From Deltaproteobacteria bacterium (GTDB taxonomy: Bacteria; Desulfobacterota; Binatia; UBA9968): a stretch of DNA of 5,464 nucleotides. Below, one piece after another: positions 1-5,464 of this stretch (position 1 is the first letter of the stretch; each line of letters begins with the position of its first letter). Under the pieces are notes generated by a model. The model worked only from the letters and a program-made list of their open reading frames with translations. It searched no databases and was not told the DNA's origin. Where the stretch lies: positions 1 to 5,464 of the forward strand of contig JACPFH010000598.1 of assembly GCA_016183075.1 (NCBI GenBank), read 5' to 3'. The translations under genes were made by a program, and so were the position numbers.

Positions 1-596
1 CCGACTGGAAGAAGCTGGCCAGGAAGCTTTCTCATCAAGCCATCTTTGCGGCAAAACTACTGGCCGGCGAGATGCCGCAGGATATCGAGAGGGCGTTCAA
101 AGATGCAGGCGTGTCGCTCTTCCCGGAGAAACTCAAGGAACTTGATACTGACTGTTCCTGCACGGACTGGTCGAACCCGTGCAAGCACATTGCGGCTGTC
201 TATTACTTGTTAGGCGAGGAATTCGACCGCGACCCATTTCTGATCCTCAAGCTGCGCGGGATGAACCGAGAGGAGATAATCGGGCTCTTGAGCGGCGCCA
301 AAGGAAAAACCACCTCAAAGTATGCTCGGGGTAAGTCTGTTGCTTCCGAAACAGGTGAAGAAGTCTTCCTGCCGCCCGAGGTGCCGGCTTTGGACGTCTC
401 TGCCTTTTGGGATGGCAGCAGCTTACCTAATGATCTGTTCGGCGAGGTCCGAATCGCGCCGCTGCCGGCAGCCTTACCCAAGCGGCTGGGGAGCTTTCCT
501 TTCTGGCGAGGCGAGCAGCGGTTCCTCGAAGCTATCGAACCGATCTACATCCAGGCCTCACCGCGCGGCATGGATCTGTTTCTTATCTGCCCTTAA
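1..596 (+). CDS. SWIM zinc-finger protein, 3' part of gene (5' end outside window)
   Basis: The reading frame is open from the left edge (first whole codon at base 3) to TAA at 594-596, giving 197 visible residues, so the start lies upstream. The SWIM zinc-binding motif CxCx6CxH is at visible residues 51-62 (C51, C53, C60, H62). It is followed by the block HIAAVYYLLGEEFDRDPF, which is typical of bacterial SWIM proteins of the COG4279 type. An LAGEMP segment and an amphipathic helix precede the zinc finger. The C-terminal part is proline-rich and ends in a conserved-looking PFWRGE...IEPIY segment, so the 3' end appears intact. SWIM fingers are known in SNF2-family helicases, MuDR transposases and MEK kinases and are thought to bind DNA or protein. 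In bacteria these proteins are often encoded next to an SNF2-type helicase; that partner would lie outside this window. The biochemical role is unknown. Family assignment is firm, function is not. Confidence 0.9.
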   Translation, partial: DWKKLARKLSHQAIFAAKLLAGEMPQDIERAFKDAGVSLFPEKLKELDTDCSCTDWSNPCKHIAAVYYLLGEEFDRDPFLILKLRGMNREEIIGLLSGAKGKTTSKYARGKSVASETGEEVFLPPEVPALDVSAFWDGSSLPNDLFGEVRIAPLPAALPKRLGSFPFWRGEQRFLEAIEPIYIQASPRGMDLFLICP

Positions 597-614
597 ACTA
601 CAATTTTTTGTAGT
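597..614. repeat. Perfect 7-bp AT-rich inverted repeat after the SWIM stop codon
   Basis: ACTACAA (597-603) pairs perfectly with TTGTAGT (608-614) around a TTTT loop, starting at the base after the TAA stop. It could fold as a transcript-end hairpin, but the stem is AT-rich and no separate U-tract follows, so it is not a standard intrinsic terminator. It could also be part of whatever rearrangement left the tRNA fragment that begins a few bases downstream. Confidence 0.5.
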
Positions 615-621
615 CAAGACT

Positions 622-654
622 GAGTCCGGAGTTCGAGTCTCCGGCGGCCCACCA
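622..654 (+). pseudogene. Orphan 3' end of a tRNA (T arm, acceptor 3' strand, CCA)
   Basis: The bases fit the last part of a tRNA exactly. The variable region is GAGTC (622-626) and the T stem CGGAG/CTCCG (627-631 with 639-643) encloses a canonical TTCGAGT loop (632-638). The acceptor 3' strand GCGGCCC (644-650) is followed by discriminator A651 and CCA (652-654). The matching 5' acceptor strand (GGGCCGC), D arm and a clean anticodon arm are absent from the roughly 75 bases upstream, which are the 3' end of the SWIM gene and an AT hairpin. This is therefore a fragment rather than a working tRNA. A 3' tRNA segment of this kind is what tRNA-targeting integrases leave as an attachment-site copy, but it could also be a decayed tRNA gene. 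The amino-acid identity cannot be read because the anticodon is missing. Confidence 0.7.
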
Positions 655-898
655 AACATTTCAACAACTTGCCGACCTACCTCGCTCTAAGGAGCGGCAA
701 CTCCCCTGCTATCAAGAAGCATTTGCGGAGTACGTAATCCGAAAGGGCCGTGGCATGTACCGCACGACCGGTTTCGAGTATAATAGATCGTTGTGATTTA
801 CTCGGTGGTCCCGGTCGGATTACACTACGGGAGGAGTTTAGGATCACCGGTTTCTCTGGCGCGCCGAATTCGGGTATGATCACAACCGAGGCAAGAGC
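655..898. other. Gene-poor spacer between the tRNA fragment and the response regulator
   Basis: I see no convincing protein gene here. A frame with no ATG until base 755 runs open from 614 to its stop at 796, and a GTG-started frame (750-902) overlaps the response regulator start. Neither shows a recognisable family. A consensus TATAAT lies at 779-784 without a good -35 partner. A strong purine tract GGGAGGAG at 829-836 resembles a Shine-Dalgarno site but has no ATG, GTG or TTG at proper spacing. The stretch may hold decayed remnants and regulatory DNA for the gene at 899. Confidence 0.4.
852..880 (+). promoter_or_regulatory. Candidate sigma70-type promoter for the receiver-domain gene
   Basis: TATGAT (875-880) matches the -10 consensus at five of six bases. 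TTCTCT (852-857), a poor -35, sits 17 bases upstream. Transcription would begin near 887 and give a very short leader containing GAGG (888-891), seven bases before the ATG at 899. An alternative is the perfect TATAAT at 779-784, whose -35 region is even weaker. Prediction by eye only. Confidence 0.35.
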
Positions 899-1276
899 AT
901 GAGTCGGAACAAAACCATAATGATCGTTGACGATAACCAGGACATCCTTAATATCGTAAAGGCCGTCTTGGAGGGTCATGGGTGCGAAGTGATATCTGCC
1001 ACTAACGGCATGGATTTTTTGAGTCGACTGGAACATCAAAAGCCCGACCTCATCATTCTCGACATCATGCTCCCCGATATTGACGGTCTGGAAATCCTCA
1101 AACGCCTCAAAGACAACGTCGATACCGCATCGATCCCCGTTATTATGCTCACGATATTGGAGCAATGCGAAGACATAGACAGGGCCTATGAACTAGGGTG
1201 CACCTACTACCTCACCAAACCATTTACAAGCCGCCAACTGCTCAACGCCATCGGTCCCGTTCTAGAAAACCAATGA
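899..1276 (+). CDS. Stand-alone response regulator receiver protein (CheY-like)
   Basis: This 125-residue protein consists of a single receiver (REC) domain with no DNA-binding or enzymatic output domain. The phosphorylation site is complete: acidic pair D11-D12 in IMIVDDN, phospho-acceptor D55 in LIILDIMLPDIDG, T85 in VIMLT, and K107 in YLTKPF. Such proteins accept phosphate on the Asp from a histidine kinase and act by binding a partner, as CheY does at the flagellar motor or Spo0F does in a phosphorelay. No kinase, chemotaxis or flagellar gene is nearby, so its partner is unknown. ATG 899 is chosen because GAGG (888-891) stands seven bases upstream and the protein then begins as REC domains usually do. 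A short frame (ATG 876) ends in an ATGA overlap with this start. It is followed 56 bases later by the aldolase-family gene on the same strand, with no obvious functional link. Confidence 0.93.
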   Translation: MSRNKTIMIVDDNQDILNIVKAVLEGHGCEVISATNGMDFLSRLEHQKPDLIILDIMLPDIDGLEILKRLKDNVDTASIPVIMLTILEQCEDIDRAYELGCTYYLTKPFTSRQLLNAIGPVLENQ

Positions 1277-1332
1277 GGGGCCTCCTCGTGGTACGGGTGT
1301 TGCGTCCGCAGTAGCGACACACCGGGTTGAAC

Positions 1333-2706
1333 ATGTCTAAAGCGAGTGCTGAGGAGTTGGCCCGCACTTTGCGGGTTGCCCATCTGCTGGGTTTGGTGAG
1401 CCTGTACGGCCATTCCAGCGTCAGAGTTGGCCCGGAAACGATCCTAGTTACACCGGGGCGAGCGCTGGGAAGTCCGCCGCCAAACCGGCTCCGTGCTGAC
1501 GACGTGCTGAGCGTTTCGCTCGACGGGAGCGTTCTGGAAGGGAGATATCCGCCTCCTCGCGACATCGCTGTGCATTTGGCGATTTACCGCGCCCGGCGGG
1601 AAGTGGAGGCGGTGCTGCATACGCATCAACCCGAGATGCTCGCTCTCGGTCTGGTCGAGCGGGAATTGCTTCCTTTGGCTCATCAGGGAGCGGATTTGAT
1701 TCAGTCACCGCTTCCCCGATTTGGCTCCGGGGAGCTGGTTACGACGCAGGCTCAAGCCGACGCTTTGGTACAGACCATGGGAGCCGCAGCGGCCTGCAAT
1801 CTCCCCGGTCACGGGGTTTTGGTCGTAGGTACGGGGTTAGCTCACGTGCTCTGCCGCGCTCAGCAACTCGAAGAGCAGGCCCGAATGACCCGCCTGGCTA
1901 TTTCCATGGGCGAACTGAAAACCGTGAGTCGGGACCAGGCCGAACGGATCGCTGGGCAGCGGGCGGGCATGGAGGATTTTCGTAACTATTATGCTGCCAT
2001 CGATCCAGGGCCGGGGCCAGCGCCGCCACCGAATCCGGATCCCGACACCGTTATCGGGGTTAAGGAACTGGTGGCGAGAAGCTGTCATATTCTCAGGCGT
2101 TTCGGCGTGGTTCGGCACCTGGAGCATGTAAGCCACCGCTTGCCTGAGCCGGGTCGATTTGTCATCAGTCCTCGTGGCGATCTGGGCCAGTTGCGCGCCG
2201 AACAAGTCGCGTCCGTCGATATGGCCGGAAACTGGGTGGACGGTCCGTTAGAGCCTCCGCCTTTTCGCTTTCTTCATCGCGACATATTTCTCGCCAGGGC
2301 AGATGTTCGCGCCATCGTTCACACTCACGAGACCTATGGAAGGCTCTATCCGGCTGCGGGGTTGGCGGTCCTGCCCGTTCACCGAACAGGAGCGTTGGTT
2401 GTGCGCCGGCGACTTCCGGTTTACGACATCCCGGATCTCATCTTCGACGAAGAACCGAGGCGGGCTGTCCTTGCCTTGCTTGGTGACGGGCCGATCGTCC
2501 ACGAGCGGGCGCATGGCACGGACTATGTCGCGGCAACGATCGAGAAGGCCACGGCTGCCGCCGTTCACCGGGAGTGGATTGCGGAGCTTTATCACCGGGC
2601 CGCTCAACTGGGCACGCCCCGACCGCTGAGCGATGCTGCGCTGGAGCAGGTGTCGCGCGAAGAACCTGCCGCGTCGGAGTGGTGGGACTATTGGCTCGGG
2701 CTCTAG
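1333..2706 (+). CDS. Tandem class II aldolase/adducin-domain protein
   Basis: The 457-residue protein is two class II aldolase/adducin domains in tandem, joined by a proline-rich linker at about 224-238. These folds usually occur singly (about 200-260 residues) in zinc enzymes such as fuculose-phosphate aldolase, ribulose-phosphate 4-epimerase and various decarboxylases or dehydratases. Domain 1 (about 5-215) has GHSSVR at 26-31, acid D77 and H81 in the DIAVHLAIY segment, HTH zinc residues H96 and H98, and third zinc ligand H160 in GHGVLVVG. D77 stands where FucA-type enzymes have Glu. Domain 2 (about 240-427) has HVSHR at 265-269 and HTH at 330-332. It has F311 at the acid position and D385 where the third His would be (GDGP), so it looks catalytically altered. 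No signal peptide is seen, so it should be cytoplasmic. The ATG at 1333 is preferred to TTG 1327; neither has a clear Shine-Dalgarno site. Substrate unknown. Confidence 0.88.
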   Translation: MSKASAEELARTLRVAHLLGLVSLYGHSSVRVGPETILVTPGRALGSPPPNRLRADDVLSVSLDGSVLEGRYPPPRDIAVHLAIYRARREVEAVLHTHQPEMLALGLVERELLPLAHQGADLIQSPLPRFGSGELVTTQAQADALVQTMGAAAACNLPGHGVLVVGTGLAHVLCRAQQLEEQARMTRLAISMGELKTVSRDQAERIAGQRAGMEDFRNYYAAIDPGPGPAPPPNPDPDTVIGVKELVARSCHILRRFGVVRHLEHVSHRLPEPGRFVISPRGDLGQLRAEQVASVDMAGNWVDGPLEPPPFRFLHRDIFLARADVRAIVHTHETYGRLYPAAGLAVLPVHRTGALVVRRRLPVYDIPDLIFDEEPRRAVLALLGDGPIVHERAHGTDYVAATIEKATAAAVHREWIAELYHRAAQLGTPRPLSDAALEQVSREEPAASEWWDYWLGL

Positions 2707-2726
2707 CCGGGTTACCGATAAATTTC

Positions 2727-3128
2727 TTACACAACCGCCAATCCTTCGATTTCGACCTGTGCTCCGGGTTCGTAGAGGCTCTTAACTTCGACCAGAGTCA
2801 TCGCGGGAAAGTGCTTCCCCATGTGTCGACGGTAGACCTCGCCGAGATGTTTTTGCGCAGCGAGATAACTCTCCTTGTCCGTGACGTAGATGTTGAGCTT
2901 CACGATGCTTTGGGCATTGCCTCCGGCCTCGCGCACGACGGTGAGGATATTTTCGAGTGCCTTGTCGAATTGAAGAGCGATGTCGTGTCCGCCCACCAAT
3001 CGGCCTTCCCGGTCCCAGGCGACTTGGCCGCCGAGAAAAAGGATTGCCGCGGCTGCGGTCGTCTTTATGGCGTGGCTGTACCCTCTGGGTCGTACCAATG
3101 TCGGCGGATTGATCACGATGGATTCCAT
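2727..3128 (-). CDS. RidA/YjgF/YER057c/UK114-family protein lacking the catalytic Arg
   Basis: The 133-residue product matches the usual length of this family (about 125-135). Family marks are FLGGQVAWD (31-39), the QFDKALENILTVV helix (53-65), KLNIYVTD (77-84) and the C-terminal VEIEGLAVV. RidA proteins form trimers and bind small molecules between subunits; true RidA hydrolyses reactive enamine/imine intermediates made by PLP enzymes. That activity needs an arginine (Arg105 in E. coli RidA, within PARS). Here the same place reads FPAMT, so Met110 replaces it, while E128 matches the conserved Glu near the C-terminus. It is thus more like the Rid subfamilies without deaminase activity, whose roles are mostly unknown. 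The start at 3128 is fixed by an excellent AGGAGGAG three bases upstream; a longer frame to 3218 is unlikely. The gene converges on the aldolase gene with 20 bases between stop codons, so they are not one operon. Confidence 0.92.
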   Translation of the reverse strand: MESIVINPPTLVRPRGYSHAIKTTAAAAILFLGGQVAWDREGRLVGGHDIALQFDKALENILTVVREAGGNAQSIVKLNIYVTDKESYLAAQKHLGEVYRRHMGKHFPAMTLVEVKSLYEPGAQVEIEGLAVV

Positions 3129-3131
3129 GGA

Positions 3132-3139
3132 CTCCTCCT
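3132..3139 (-). promoter_or_regulatory. Strong Shine-Dalgarno site of the RidA-family gene
   Basis: On the - strand AGGAGGAG is followed by TCC and then the ATG at 3128. It settles the start in favour of a 133-residue protein over upstream in-frame starts. A GC hairpin (GCCCGC 3155-3160 with GCGGGC 3165-3170, four-base loop) lies upstream and would fall in the leader if transcription starts before it. Confidence 0.85.
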
Positions 3140-3512
3140 GAAATTCTTTTGTTGGCCCGCCAGCGCGGGCGCTCTCCTTTGCCGCGAATACGGCGGTCCG
3201 TTGGACAACTCCGCGCAAGATTCATACCAAGAGAATCAACCAAGCCTTACGGCGAAAAGCTTTAATCGCTTCGTGCTCTTGTGGGGAAATGCTCTCCAAA
3301 AAATAAGAAGCGCGCTCCCGGCTTTTTCCAAGTTCTAGGAAAGGGTATTCGGTTCAGGCGCGAAGGGACTTGGACCGTCATCTTCCCCCGATGTCTCCTT
3401 GACATGGATTCTTTTGTTCCTTAGGCTTCTTTGTTAGCGACGTTGCAGTCAACGAGTACAAGCAGGTCGCGTGGCACGAATGATGCTTCTGCAAATTACG
3501 ATCCAGCGATAC
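3140..3512. other. Intergenic region between divergent ridA-like gene and tRNA-Leu
   Basis: About 370 bases with no supportable protein gene. Open frames crossing it are continuations of the antisense of the RidA-family gene. It must hold the promoter of the - strand RidA-family gene, for which I find no convincing -35/-10 pair, and the promoter of the tRNA-tig block, for which a good candidate exists at 3399-3427. A 6-bp GC hairpin lies at 3155-3170. No clear intrinsic terminator or long repeat is visible. Confidence 0.5.
3399..3427 (+). promoter_or_regulatory. Candidate promoter of the tRNA-Leu/tig/clpP block
   Basis: A perfect TTGACA (3399-3404) is followed after 17 bases by TAGGCT (3422-3427), three of six to the TATAAT consensus. 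Transcription would start near 3434, about 80 bases before the tRNA. A strong -35 at consensus spacing suits a stable-RNA gene. RNase processing of the tRNA ends would then release a tig message if transcription reads through. Confidence 0.5.
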
Positions 3513-3595
3513 GCGAGAGTGGCGGAATTGGCAGACGCACTAGACTTAGGATCTAGCGGGTAACCGTGGGGGTTCGAATCCCCCCTCTCGCACCA
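3513..3595 (+). tRNA. tRNA-Leu (anticodon TAG)
   Basis: All arms can be drawn. The acceptor stem is GCGAGAG (3513-3519) with CTCTCGC (3585-3591), then discriminator A3592 and an encoded CCA (3593-3595). The D arm lies in TGGCGGAATTGGCAGACGC. The anticodon stem is CTAGA (3540-3544) with TCTAG (3552-3556) around loop CTTAGGA, giving anticodon TAG at 3547-3549. The variable arm CGG-GTAA-CCG is of the extended class II type expected for leucine, and the T arm is GGGGG-TTCGAAT-CCCCC (3568-3584). It reads CUA and, through wobble, other CUN codons. It ends 35 bases before the tig ATG on the same strand, so co-transcription is likely. Confidence 0.98.
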
Positions 3596-3613
3596 GTTTC
3601 CATGGTTTCCTTC

Positions 3614-3620
3614 AGGTGGA
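3614..3620 (+). promoter_or_regulatory. Probable Shine-Dalgarno site of tig
   Basis: AGGTGGA lies ten bases before the ATG at 3631, slightly far but usable. It overlaps an in-frame GTG (3616), which argues that the GTG is part of the ribosome-binding site and not the start. Confidence 0.5.
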
Positions 3621-3630
3621 ACCAGCGCAG

Positions 3631-4926
3631 ATGAAAGTCGACCTCGACATCCTGAGCCCGATTCGGCGCCGCATCCGCGTCGAGCTTCCGGCAGAGACTG
3701 TGGACAAAGAGTTTTTCCGCGCCTACGAAAGCCTCGGAAAGCGAGTGCGGATTCCAGGCTTCCGCCCCGGCAAGGCACCCCACTCAATCCTTAAGGGGCG
3801 CTACGGGGACGAGGTTCAGGGGCAGGTGCGCTCGCGCCTGGTCGAGCAATCTCTCAGTGCCATCATGAAAGAAAAGGGGCTGAGCGCCGTATCGCATCCC
3901 GAAGTCGAAACCGGGTCTGTGGAAGAGGGGCGAGCATTCAGCTTTTCGGCTGTCGTTGAGGTGAAACCGGAAATCGAGGTGAACCGGTATCGGGGGCTGG
4001 AGGTGGAGAAGGTCAAAATCTCGGTGGGGGAAGAACAGGTCGAGCGGGCGCTCAAGCGGCTGCAGGAGAGCCATGCGCAGCTCGAGCCCGTGGAAGCCCG
4101 CGATGTGGTCGAGGACGGAGATTTCGTCGTGCTCGATTATAGCGGCTTTGTCGACGGGAAGCCTTTTCCCGGCGCAAAGGCCGAAAACTATTCCCTTGAT
4201 CTCGGCAGCGGCGACGCGCTGCCACAGTTTGAGCGGGCGATCATCGGGTTGAAAAAGAACGGGGAGCACAGGATCCGGGTCGCATATCCCGAAGATCATT
4301 TCGATCGAGAGTTAGCGGGGAAAGTAGTTGAGTTCTCCGTTACGGTTCGGGGGATCAAGAAGAAAATCCTGCCTCCGCTCGACGACGAGTTCGCCAAGGA
4401 TCATGGCGAGTGCGCTTCCCTCGACGAGCTCAGAAGCAAGATCCGCACCCGGGTGGAGGGCGAACTCCAGGAGATTCAGACCAGAGACCTGAAAGAGCAG
4501 CTTTTGACTCGCCTGGTAGAGACCCATCCCTTCGAGGTGCCGTCAGCCATGGTGGAACAACAGCTTCGCTACCTTTGGGAGCGTCACCAGATGCGGGCGC
4601 GTGGCGGGGGGGCGGCGCGGGCGCCCACGCTGGAGCAGGTGCGCCAGGAGCTGCAGCCGCAAGCTGAGCGGCACGTGCGTGCGACCCTCCTGGTCGAGAA
4701 GATCGCCGAGCGGGAGAGAATCACGATCTCCGAGGAGGAGCTGCAAGCGCGGATCGAAAACATCGCCCGCGCGGCGGGAGAGAAGGGATTGACCGCGCGG
4801 CGGATTTACTCCCGTGAGGACGCGCGGGAAGATCTGCGCTCGCAAATGGTCTTCGAGCGCACCGTTGATTTTTTGTGGGAGCATGCCAAAGTGAACGAGA
4901 AGGAAACAGAACGGGTCAAAGGTTGA
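3631..4926 (+). CDS. tig: Trigger factor (ribosome-associated chaperone and peptidyl-prolyl isomerase)
   Basis: The 431-residue protein has the three trigger-factor regions in order. The N-terminal ribosome-binding domain (about 1-115) carries the signature GFRPGKAP at 43-50, which docks on ribosomal protein L23 at the exit tunnel. An FKBP-type prolyl isomerase domain (about 157-245) contains GDFVVLDYSGFVDGKPF and the LPQFERAIIGL helix. The C-terminal helical chaperone domain (about 250-431) forms the arms that hold nascent chains. The usual length is about 430-450, so it is full length. A glycine/arginine-rich stretch (RARGGGAARAP, 322-332), partly encoded by a seven-G run, replaces a typically longer loop. 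ATG 3631 is chosen because family members begin with MKV-type residues just before the LSP...RRRIRVELPAE strand; GTG 3616 would add MEPAQ. It follows tRNA-Leu by 35 bases and precedes clpP by 54. Confidence 0.97.
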   Translation: MKVDLDILSPIRRRIRVELPAETVDKEFFRAYESLGKRVRIPGFRPGKAPHSILKGRYGDEVQGQVRSRLVEQSLSAIMKEKGLSAVSHPEVETGSVEEGRAFSFSAVVEVKPEIEVNRYRGLEVEKVKISVGEEQVERALKRLQESHAQLEPVEARDVVEDGDFVVLDYSGFVDGKPFPGAKAENYSLDLGSGDALPQFERAIIGLKKNGEHRIRVAYPEDHFDRELAGKVVEFSVTVRGIKKKILPPLDDEFAKDHGECASLDELRSKIRTRVEGELQEIQTRDLKEQLLTRLVETHPFEVPSAMVEQQLRYLWERHQMRARGGGAARAPTLEQVRQELQPQAERHVRATLLVEKIAERERITISEEELQARIENIARAAGEKGLTARRIYSREDAREDLRSQMVFERTVDFLWEHAKVNEKETERVKG

Positions 4927-4951
4927 TGCCCAGGGTAAAAAACGTTAGAAT
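4923..4951 (+). promoter_or_regulatory. Candidate internal promoter for clpP overlapping the tig stop
   Basis: TTGATG (4923-4928, overlapping the TGA stop of tig at 4924-4926) and TAGAAT (4946-4951, five of six to consensus) are separated by 17 bases. Transcription would start near 4958, about 23 bases before the clpP ATG. It does not resemble a sigma32 heat-shock promoter. It would allow clpP to be made independently of tig. Confidence 0.5.
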
Positions 4952-4980
4952 ACTTTCTGCGTGGAAGGGTTTTTCTGGAC

Positions 4981-5464
4981 ATGAACTTCATTCCGATCGT
5001 CGTCGAGCAAACCGGACGGGGAGAACGAGCCTACGATATCTATTCGCGCCTGCTCAAGGACCGGATAGTTTTTCTGGGAACGGTGATTACCGATGAAGTG
5101 GCCAATCTGATCACGGCCCAGCTCTTGTTCCTGGAGTCGGAAGACTCAGAGCGGGACATTTATTTTTATATCAACACCCCGGGAGGCTCGGTGACGGCCG
5201 GGCTGGCCATCTATGACACCATGCAGTACGTGAAGCCCCAGATCTCGACGGTCTGTATCGGCCAGGCGGCGAGCATGGGGGCGATCCTTTTGGCCGCCGG
5301 GGCAAAGGGGAAGCGCTACGCGCTGCCCCACGCGCGGATCATGATCCATCAGCCTCTGGGGGGGTTTCAGGGCGCGGCGGCCGATGTGGACATTCAAGCG
5401 CGGGAGATCCTGCGGATGCGGGAGGAGCTCAACAGCATTCTTATGATACACACGGGACAGAGTC
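4981..5464 (+). CDS. clpP: ATP-dependent Clp protease proteolytic subunit, 5' part of gene (3' end outside window)
   Basis: The first 161 codons of ClpP are present, and the frame stays open to the window edge. The N-terminus MNFIPIVVEQTGRGERAYDI is the standard ClpP start, including the axial-loop region. The oxyanion-hole segment is NTPGGSVTAGLAIYDTM (65-81). The nucleophile is S98 in GQAASMGA and the catalytic His is H123 in MIHQPLGG. The third catalytic residue (Asp, near 171 in E. coli ClpP) falls beyond the window. ClpP forms a double seven-membered ring that degrades substrates unfolded and fed by ClpX or ClpA; a clpX gene commonly follows and is expected just downstream. GGAAGGG (4963-4969) stands 11 bases before the ATG as a probable Shine-Dalgarno site. 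Almost 200 residues would be the full length, so roughly 35-40 are missing. Confidence 0.97.
   Translation, partial: MNFIPIVVEQTGRGERAYDIYSRLLKDRIVFLGTVITDEVANLITAQLLFLESEDSERDIYFYINTPGGSVTAGLAIYDTMQYVKPQISTVCIGQAASMGAILLAAGAKGKRYALPHARIMIHQPLGGFQGAAADVDIQAREILRMREELNSILMIHTGQS

Noticed and set aside
614..796. Open + strand frame running through the tRNA fragment and beyond
   Set aside because: It has no start codon until base 755, no Shine-Dalgarno site and no recognisable protein family. It is probably chance, though a decayed gene remnant cannot be excluded.
677..1165. Long - strand open frame (162 codons) opposite the response regulator
   Set aside because: It is the antisense of a receiver-domain gene whose own frame has all the catalytic residues. 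No family marks appear in the antisense product and no ribosome-binding site supports it.
3155..3170. GC-rich 6-bp hairpin upstream of the RidA-family gene as a regulatory element
   Set aside because: It is short and has no partner structure or known motif. It is recorded only as part of the leader region.
2574..3338. 254-codon + strand frame spanning the end of the aldolase gene and the antisense of the RidA-family gene
   Set aside because: It overlaps two well-supported genes, one in another frame and one on the other strand, and its product matches nothing recognisable.
3301..3340. Possible terminator near the GCGCGCTCCCGGCTTTTT segment
   Set aside because: The stem that can be drawn is only about four base pairs and no gene on that strand ends just before it.
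3604..3623. GGTTTCC/GGAACC imperfect hairpin around the tig ribosome-binding site
   Set aside because: It is short, bulged and without sign of a ligand-binding fold, so it is too weak to call a riboswitch or thermometer.

Overview
The window looks like chromosomal DNA from a moderately GC-rich (judged by eye, high 50s to about 60%) Gram-negative-type bacterium. AGGAGG-type Shine-Dalgarno sites occur, the tRNA gene encodes its own CCA end, and the right side carries the order tRNA-Leu, tig, clpP. That order suggests a deltaproteobacterium-like or related soil lineage (Desulfobacterota, Methylomirabilota or similar). No gene here fixes the phylum, so this is an inference only.

Left part (1-898): the 3' end of a SWIM zinc-finger protein gene, then a gene-poor stretch of about 300 bases. 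That stretch holds a perfect AT-rich hairpin directly after the SWIM stop codon and an orphan 3' end of a tRNA (T arm, acceptor strand and CCA with no 5' half). The fragment looks like a pseudo-tRNA or the scar of an integration event.

Middle part (899-3128): a stand-alone CheY-like receiver protein, then a fused protein with two class II aldolase/adducin domains, both on the + strand. A RidA/YjgF-family gene converges on the aldolase from the - strand, with only 20 bases between the two stop codons. The second aldolase domain keeps its HTH zinc motif but lacks the usual acidic residue and the third zinc histidine. The RidA-family protein has Met where imine-deaminating RidA has its catalytic Arg. 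Both are probably diverged enzymes whose substrates cannot be read from the window.

Right part (3129-5464): a non-coding stretch with a good -35/-10 pair, tRNA-Leu(UAG), trigger factor (tig), and the first 161 codons of clpP. This is a protein-folding and quality-control block: trigger factor meets nascent chains at the ribosome exit and ClpP is the peptidase core of ClpXP/ClpAP. A promoter-like sequence overlapping the tig stop codon could let clpP be expressed separately.

I do not see a new defence, CRISPR or mobile system. The points most worth checking are the tRNA 3' fragment, the two-domain aldolase with a degenerate second half, and the RidA homologue without its arginine.
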